This document shows, in pieces, positions 5,374 to 6,229 of a stretch of 6,229 nt of DNA. Made by a program: the position numbers and the translations under genes. Source of the stretch: Acidobacteriota bacterium (GTDB taxonomy: Bacteria > Acidobacteriota > Vicinamibacteria > Vicinamibacterales > UBA2999); NCBI GenBank assembly GCA_020851835.1, contig JADZBZ010000505.1, positions 1 through 6,229 of the forward strand, in the 5' to 3' direction. The notes beneath the pieces were generated by a model, which saw only the letters and a program-made list of their open reading frames with translations, did no database searches and had not been told where the DNA came from. How positions within the stretch are numbered: position 1 is the stretch's first letter; each line of letters starts with the position of its first letter.

Positions 5374-5838
5374 CTACCGCGGCGCGGATGTCCGGCCCGA
5401 CGAGCTGTCTTCCGGAACCATCGGCCTGGCCTCCCCCTCACCCTGGCGAGCGGGCAGCCCGCGTTCGAGCGTGAGGTCGATTGCGCGGTCGATCGGGATG
5501 TGCACCGCGCCGCTGGCCTTGTCGGTCCAACCGTACGAATCGAGCCGCTCGTCCTGGCGCTCCTTCAGCAGGTAGCCGTCCTTGAACGGCTGCGTCTGCA
5601 GCCGTGGAGAGGGCGGCACCTCGTCCTGTCCGTCCGCCAGAGGGAACTGCTGGACGTCGGCCGCCACCTGCCGGCCCTCGAAGAGCCAGAACGTCCCGAA
5701 GACGATGCCCCCCGACAGCAGCATGGCGATCGCCAGCCAGATGCCGAAGCTGTAGCCGATGGCCGGATCGACGTCGGTGTGCTCGTACTGCGCGCCCGGC
5801 GGCGTCGGCCCGTATTCGAGATCGTGCTCAGTGGACAT
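5374..5838 (-). CDS. Conserved-looking single-span membrane protein of unknown function, in the ActG position
   Basis: A 154-residue protein that I cannot assign to a named family with certainty. Residues 1-28 are polar and acidic (EYGPTPPGAQYEHTDVDP). One strong membrane helix follows (about 29-53, IGYSFGIWLAIAML...). The C-terminal 100 residues are hydrophilic and likely periplasmic, with a well-formed segment PRLQTQPFKDGYLLKERQDE and then YGWTDKASGAVHIPIDRAID (101-121), then LERGLP. I recall similar YGW(V/T)D...IPIDRA sequences in unannotated proteins beside ACIII and cox genes. There is no CxxCH, metal-binding Cys or signal-peptidase motif. The start overlaps the end of actF by 11 bases (ATG 5838, actF stop TGA 5830-5828), which argues for coupled expression. 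It lies 53 bases before sco. In Rhodothermus the gene after actF is actG, a small subunit, so this may be an ACIII subunit, a linker to the oxidase or an assembly factor; that is inference. Confidence 0.85.
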   Translation of the reverse strand: MSTEHDLEYGPTPPGAQYEHTDVDPAIGYSFGIWLAIAMLLSGGIVFGTFWLFEGRQVAADVQQFPLADGQDEVPPSPRLQTQPFKDGYLLKERQDERLDSYGWTDKASGAVHIPIDRAIDLTLERGLPARQGEGEARPMVPEDSSSGRTSAPR

Positions 5839-6229
5839 GGTGCGTCAGCGCTTTCTGGAGTCCCGTATCGTGCAGCGGCAGCAGCGGCAGGCTCTTGAGC
5901 CGCATCGCATAGAGCGTGAGAAAGACGCCGCCAATGGCAATGGGCAGCGCCACGTCCACCACCGACACGCTCAGCGTATCGTGGTATTCGGGCGCGACCT
6001 GCCAGTAGTGATCCACGAACCGCATCAGCAGCAGCCAGGCGGCCACCATCCGCAGCCGCACCGTGTCGCGCTTGACGTCCCGCGACAGCAGGATCGAGTA
6101 CGGCACGATGAAGTGCAGCAGGATCAGGGCGACGGTGATGTACTGGTATCCGCCCTGCGACCGGGCGATGTAGTGCGGCACCTCTTCGGCGACGTTCGCC
6201 GAGTAGACGATGAGGAACTGCGAGAAGGC
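5828..6229 (-). CDS. actF: Alternative complex III membrane subunit ActF, C-terminal part
   Basis: The frame runs in from the right edge, so the start is missing; 133 residues are visible, ending at TGA 5830-5828. The fragment begins AFSQFLIVYSANVAEEVPHY, followed by three more hydrophobic spans (about residues 31-49, 59-80 and 88-110 of the fragment). AFSQFLI..N..EE.P.Y followed by HF.VP, SRD.KR and R.VD.YW..AP is the characteristic pattern of ActF, the NrfD/PsrC-related membrane subunit of the quinol:cytochrome c (alternative complex III) oxidoreductase. ActF and its relative ActC form the membrane core; ActC is where quinol oxidation is thought to occur, with ActF possibly moving protons. 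Full ActF is about 400 residues, so two thirds lies outside. Earlier act genes (A to E) are expected to the right. Confidence 0.88.
   Translation of the reverse strand, partial: AFSQFLIVYSANVAEEVPHYIARSQGGYQYITVALILLHFIVPYSILLSRDVKRDTVRLRMVAAWLLLMRFVDHYWQVAPEYHDTLSVSVVDVALPIAIGGVFLTLYAMRLKSLPLLPLHDTGLQKALTHHVH

Noticed and set aside
4397..5575. 392-codon plus-strand open frame opposite sco and the unknown membrane protein
   Set aside because: Arg/His-rich antisense shadow with no motif; the minus-strand genes here have recognisable features and good junctions.

Overview
The window is GC-rich bacterial DNA. Most of it is the downstream end of an aerobic respiratory operon on the minus strand. 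Read in the direction of transcription, from right to left, the order is: the C-terminal part of a quinol:cytochrome c oxidoreductase membrane subunit (ActF of alternative complex III), a small single-span membrane protein of unknown function, a Sco/SenC copper chaperone, and the four subunits of a caa3-type cytochrome c oxidase (II with fused cytochrome c, I, III, IV). Junctions are tight: 11-nt overlap actF/small protein, 53-nt gap to sco, 4-nt gap sco/coxB, 2-nt gap coxB/coxA, 8-nt overlap coxA/coxC, 2-nt gap coxC/coxD. This points to one polycistronic unit whose promoter lies beyond the right edge.

Together these genes would pass electrons from the quinol pool through alternative complex III and the cytochrome c domain of subunit II to CuA, heme a and the heme a3/CuB site, where O2 is reduced and protons are pumped. 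Sco supplies copper to CuA. Subunit I has the YSHPxVY motif in place of GHPEVY, which marks the A2 subtype of heme-copper oxidases.

The left 800 bases are on the plus strand and seem unrelated to respiration. They hold the last 38 codons of a probable helix-turn-helix (HigA-antitoxin-like) protein, a 140-base intergenic stretch with a possible promoter and a 23-codon leader ORF, and a short class I SAM-dependent methyltransferase. The methyltransferase and the oxidase operon converge, with 35 bases between their stop codons. That stretch and the end of the methyltransferase gene are full of GC-rich dyads.

ACIII next to caa3 oxidase occurs in Acidobacteriota, Bacteroidota, Gemmatimonadota, Planctomycetota and some former deltaproteobacteria. 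High GC and the style of the proteins make an acidobacterium (Vicinamibacteria-like) my best guess, but this is inference from memory. I see no CRISPR array, tRNA, rRNA, transposon or phage gene. The most interesting items are the unknown small membrane protein between actF and sco, the A2-type proton channel, and the start/leader arrangements at coxC and the methyltransferase. I do not see a wholly new system here.
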